DNA of 64,000 bases, from assembly GCF_004784465.1 (NCBI RefSeq), contig NZ_SRRU01000003.1, forward strand, positions 62,001-126,000. The letters run 5' to 3'. A model generated the notes under the pieces. The model was not told the DNA's origin. It ran no database searches and saw nothing but the letters and a program-made list of their open reading frames with translations. Origin of the DNA: Streptomyces griseoluteus. Lineage in GTDB: Bacteria > Actinomycetota > Actinomycetes > Streptomycetales > Streptomycetaceae. The position numbers and the translations under genes are program-made. Each line of letters opens with the position of its first letter. The first letter of the stretch is position 1. Below, piece by piece: positions 62,090-64,000 of the stretch.

Positions 62090-62455
62090 GTGTCCGAGAA
62101 CGAGAAGGCCCTGAAGCCGGAAGACCTCACCCGTCTCTTCGTGGAGCGCGCCAACGCGGGTGACGCCGCCGGCCTCGCCGCGCTGTACGACGAGGAGGCC
62201 GTGATGGCCTACCCGCCCGGCAGCACGACGGTGGGCCGGGAGGCGATCCGCCAGCTCTGGGAGAAGGTGCTGTCCAACGGGCCGCGCTTCGAGCCCGAGG
62301 AGCCCCTGCCCACGCTGGTGTTCGGTGACATCGCGCTCACCTCGACGCCGCCCAAGGACGGTTCGGGCGCCCGCGCGCAGGTGGTCAAGCGCCAGGCGGA
62401 CGGCAGCTGGCTGCGCATCATCGACCAGCCGGAGTTCCGCCCGCCGACGAGCTGA
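62090..62455 (+). CDS. SnoaL/ketosteroid-isomerase-fold protein
   Basis: 121 residues, a DUF4440/SnoaL-like alpha+beta barrel: FVERANAGDAAGLAALYDEE, PGSTTVGREAIRQLWEKVL and QVVKRQADGSWLRIIDQPEF. I use the GTG at 62090, six bases after AGGAAAGG; an ATG at 62084 is nearly as good. It is not a PhzA/B homologue in detail, but the same fold catalyses many small cyclisation, isomerisation or hydroxylation steps. Divergent from lysR, so probably induced with the pathway. Confidence 0.78.
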   Translation: MSENEKALKPEDLTRLFVERANAGDAAGLAALYDEEAVMAYPPGSTTVGREAIRQLWEKVLSNGPRFEPEEPLPTLVFGDIALTSTPPKDGSGARAQVVKRQADGSWLRIIDQPEFRPPTS

Positions 62456-62987
62456 CGGCCTGTCGTTTTCTGGCCATCCTCGCCTGGGCGCCACCGGCCA
62501 TCGCACGGCTGGCGCCCGGTGCGCGACGCGGGACGCCCGGCCGAAAAACCTGTTGTCTCCCACGAGACACCGGTTCCCGTCCGGACGATTTCCCGGATCG
62601 CGCATTGACGATTCACCGGCACCGGATATGGTGCACGGCAGCAGGTCCAGAGCCAAACGGGGGAGGCTCTTCACAGTGATACGCGATACTCGGCGCCGCT
62701 TTTCGGCGCGGCGGCTCCTTTTCCGGAGCCGCCCCTTCCAGCCCGGCCCACTCGGTCGACGCCGCCCCTTGAGCGCGGCGCACCACCGGAGGCCGGGCTC
62801 TCGTGTATCCCCGGTCTGTTGTTCCGGCCGGGTATTCGCGCACGGTCGCTGACCTCCCCGACACACCGTCGCCGGTTTCTCCCGGCACCCTCACGGGTGT
62901 CCCGAACCGGTCGACCGGTCTGTGGCCACGCGCGTCAATCTCGCATCTTTATGCCCCCCGTACGGACATATGAACAGGAGATTGAGA
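62456..62987. other. 532-base gap upstream of the StrR-type regulator
   Basis: Two hairpins are visible: GGGCGCCA/TGGCGCCC (62486-62493 with 62510-62517), a plausible terminator for the SnoaL-like gene, and GGCGGCTCC/GGAGCCGCC (62710-62718 with 62725-62733). The rest has no credible gene. The regulator's promoter should lie in the final 200 bases; a good AGGAG ribosome site is at 62976-62980. Confidence 0.45.
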
Positions 62988-64000
62988 ATGGCTGTGACGG
63001 AAACCAGAGGAATTCACCTGGCCGCCCCGGTGATCTGCGAGTCGGCGGAAATGTGGAACGCACAGGCGGACAGCCTGCCGGTGACACGCGCGCCCATCGA
63101 GTCGCTGTCGACCGACGACTCCCCCCGGATATCGGGCGAGAACGAGGAACACGTACGGCACCTGGCGCAGTGCGTCTCGCCGCTGCCGCCGATCATCGTG
63201 CACCGCGCCACACTCCGCGTCATCGACGGCGTCCACCGGCTGCGGGCCGCCCGGCTCAACGGGCGGACCCACATCGACGTGCAGTACTTCGACGGCACCG
63301 CCAAGGACGCGTTCCTGCTGGCGGTGGAGCGCAACGCCCACCACGGGCTACCGCTGACCCGCGCCGACCGCAACGCGGCCGCGCTGCGGATCATCCGCTC
63401 GCACCCGGACTGGTCGGACCGGATGATCGCGTCCGCCACCGGGCTGTCGCCGAAGACGGTGGGCTCGATCCGGCGTCGTTCGGGTGACGCAATTCCTCAG
63501 TTGAACGCGCGGATCGGCCGGGACGGCCGGTCGCGCCCGGTGGACAACTCCGAGCGGCGCCGGCTGGCGGGTGAATACGCCCGTACCCATCCGCAGGCCA
63601 CGCTGCGGGAGATCGCCCGGGAGAGCGGGCTGTCCCTGGCCACCGCCCGCGATGTGCGCGAGCGCGTGCAGAAGGGCGCGAGTCCGACCCTCGGCGGGCG
63701 GCCGTCCGGCGGGCCGGTGCACAGGCCGGCCGCGCCGGCACCCGCGTCGCGCGGTCCGGAGCAGGGCGGTGTGACGGCCTTCGCGCTGGCGGAGACCTTG
63801 CTTCTGCTCAAGCGGGACCCGTCGATACGGCTCACCGAGCACGGCCGGTTCCTGCTGCGCCTGCTGGACACCCACGCGCTGGCGAACCGGCGCTGGGAGG
63901 AACTGGTGGACCGGATTCCGCCACACTGCGCGGCCAAGGTCGCGGCCGCGGCCCGGGAATGCGCGGCGTCCTGGCGGGACGCGGCCCAGCAGTTGGAGGA
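62988..64000 (+). CDS. StrR-family pathway-specific activator (ParB-like domain), 3' end outside window
   Basis: At least 337 residues, still open at the window edge. An N-terminal ParB/Srx-like nuclease-fold domain (about 30-110: PPIIVHRATLRVIDGVHRLR, AARLNGRTHIDVQYFDG) is followed by a helix-turn-helix (LTRADRNAAALRIIRSHPDW, DRMIASATGLSPKTVGSIRR) and the segment IPQLNARIGRDGRSRP, which is diagnostic for StrR, NovG and relatives. A second helix-turn-helix-like piece (ATLREIARESGLSLATARDV) comes next. These proteins bind GTTC-N-GAAC-type dyads; one is at 53527. A further partial dyad inside this gene (63478-63506) may be fortuitous. Confidence 0.9.
   Translation, partial: MAVTETRGIHLAAPVICESAEMWNAQADSLPVTRAPIESLSTDDSPRISGENEEHVRHLAQCVSPLPPIIVHRATLRVIDGVHRLRAARLNGRTHIDVQYFDGTAKDAFLLAVERNAHHGLPLTRADRNAAALRIIRSHPDWSDRMIASATGLSPKTVGSIRRRSGDAIPQLNARIGRDGRSRPVDNSERRRLAGEYARTHPQATLREIARESGLSLATARDVRERVQKGASPTLGGRPSGGPVHRPAAPAPASRGPEQGGVTAFALAETLLLLKRDPSIRLTEHGRFLLRLLDTHALANRRWEELVDRIPPHCAAKVAAAARECAASWRDAAQQLE

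Noticed and set aside
62613..62894. Possible small gene(s) in the gap before the StrR-type regulator.
   Set aside because: The open frames are Arg/Pro-rich, run across hairpin arms and have no convincing ribosome site or codon bias.

Overview
The window is about 64 kb of very GC-rich DNA with strong third-position GC bias, densely packed genes, many GTG/TTG starts, and families typical of Streptomyces: PP2C/SpoIIE-type phosphatases, DhaKLM, a DUF574-type methyltransferase, a StrR-type regulator and an iron box of the DmdR1/IdeR type. It is best read as a piece of a Streptomyces chromosome. No tRNA, rRNA, CRISPR array, transposase or phage gene was recognised.

Left part (1-35.7 kb) is a mosaic of ordinary genes: a quinone oxidoreductase running off the left edge, a membrane-anchored PP2C phosphatase, a secreted phospholipase-D-like protein, a dhaKLM operon for PTS-type dihydroxyacetone phosphorylation, a fibronectin-III lipoprotein, a PadR regulator, a 2,4-dienoyl-CoA reductase (fadH), a PAS-GAF-PP2C phosphatase, a HemK-like methyltransferase preceded by a possible leader peptide and hairpin, a MarR/membrane-protein divergent pair with twin operators, a YedY-like oxidoreductase plus flavin reductase, a D,D-carboxypeptidase, a GntR regulator with L-asparaginase, uppP, an NCS1 permease, an iron-box heme oxygenase, and a MarR-controlled MFS pump fused to a universal stress domain. 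Three broken genes lie here: a DUF2156/lysyltransferase remnant, a GH75 chitosanase remnant and an isochorismatase-like gene.

Middle part (36-41 kb) is a cell-wall module: a penicillin-binding protein whose transpeptidase catalytic lysine is missing, a CE4-like deacetylase-related protein and a secreted amidase-domain protein.

Right part (41.9 kb to the right edge) is a phenazine biosynthetic gene cluster. The minus-strand operon carries an acyl-CoA-dehydrogenase-fold flavin monooxygenase, phzB, phzC, phzD, phzE, a small YdhR-like gene, phzF, phzG, a VOC protein, a LuxE/EhpF-like adenylating enzyme, a LuxC/EhpG-like reductase and an O-methyltransferase. PhzC-PhzE-PhzD-PhzF-PhzB-PhzG should make the phenazine dicarboxylate/carboxylate core; the LuxE/LuxC-like pair should reduce one carboxylate, as proposed for griseoluteic acid.

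The divergent plus-strand operon (53.66-57.86 kb) is the unusual part: methyltransferase, AurF-type diiron oxygenase, stand-alone carrier protein, seryl-tRNA-synthetase-like amino acid:carrier protein ligase, alpha/beta hydrolase and a phosphopantetheinyl transferase. I infer that an amino acid is loaded on the carrier protein, perhaps N-oxygenated there, and delivered to the phenazine. A berberine-bridge-type oxidase and a DHA2 exporter follow. Control is probably by a StrR-family regulator at the right edge, with a good StrR-type dyad between the divergent operons, and by a LysR regulator for which I see a candidate shared operator.
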